From Clostridia bacterium (GTDB lineage Bacteria; Bacillota; Clostridia; Oscillospirales; Acutalibacteraceae): 5,520 nt of DNA. The notes beneath the pieces were generated by a model. It made no database searches, had not been told where the DNA came from, and worked only from the letters and a program-made list of their open reading frames with translations. The position numbers and the translations under genes are program-made. Positions 5,496-5,520 of this stretch are shown here, piece after piece. Within the stretch, counting starts at the first letter, position 1, and each line of letters opens with the position of its first letter. The stretch is from contig JAFRKM010000053.1 of NCBI GenBank assembly GCA_017431755.1, forward strand, positions 1 to 5,520, read 5' to 3'.

Positions 5496-5520
5496 AAAGT
5501 TCCTCCGGTTAATTATAAAA

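Noticed and set aside
5430..5520. preQ1 riboswitch upstream of tgt
   Set aside because: The short segment available shows no recognisable preQ1 aptamer pattern, although more leader may lie beyond the window.

Overview
The window is AT-rich and every confident gene lies on the minus strand. In transcription order, from high to low coordinates, they are tgt (queuine tRNA-ribosyltransferase), an unrecognised 308-residue protein, rpsB (ribosomal protein S2), tsf (elongation factor Ts) and the first 374 codons of pgi (glucose-6-phosphate isomerase), which runs off the left edge. The low GC, GGAGG-type ribosome-binding sites, the short Gram-positive form of Pgi and the clostridial look of the Tgt sequence (for example HIDGRKIFMGPEESM and GINQG) suggest a Firmicute, most likely a member of the Clostridia. 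This placement rests on recalled family features, not on a search.

Layout by region: 5430-5520 is the tgt leader, with a strong Shine-Dalgarno and a nine-codon ORF in frame with tgt. 4335-5429 is tgt. 4222-4334 is a very AT-rich spacer with a promoter-like pair and a perfect 10-bp dyad. 3295-4221 is the unknown gene. 3208-3244 is a convincing intrinsic terminator for it. 3062-3207 holds the rpsB promoter and a roughly 97-nt structured leader. 2213-3061 is rpsB, 2122-2212 is a spacer with a 13-bp hairpin, 1207-2121 is tsf, 1124-1206 is a spacer with a 10-bp inverted repeat, and 1-1123 is partial pgi.

rpsB and tsf form the classical bacterial translation operon. tgt modifies the wobble base of certain tRNAs. 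pgi is glycolytic and probably a separate unit or weakly co-transcribed. The unknown gene is the only non-housekeeping element. It has its own promoter-like and terminator signals, a dyad that could be an operator, and a short imperfect direct repeat on each side, so it may be a single-gene insertion between two conserved loci. No function can be assigned to it from sequence alone.

The main oddities are: a tgt reading frame whose conserved-looking N-terminus extends upstream of its first usable start codon, as far as an in-frame TAA; a GTG start of pgi supported by its Shine-Dalgarno; a structured rpsB leader of the kind used for autoregulation; and a Ser/Glu/Thr-rich tail on S2. No RNA genes, CRISPR arrays or transposases were seen.
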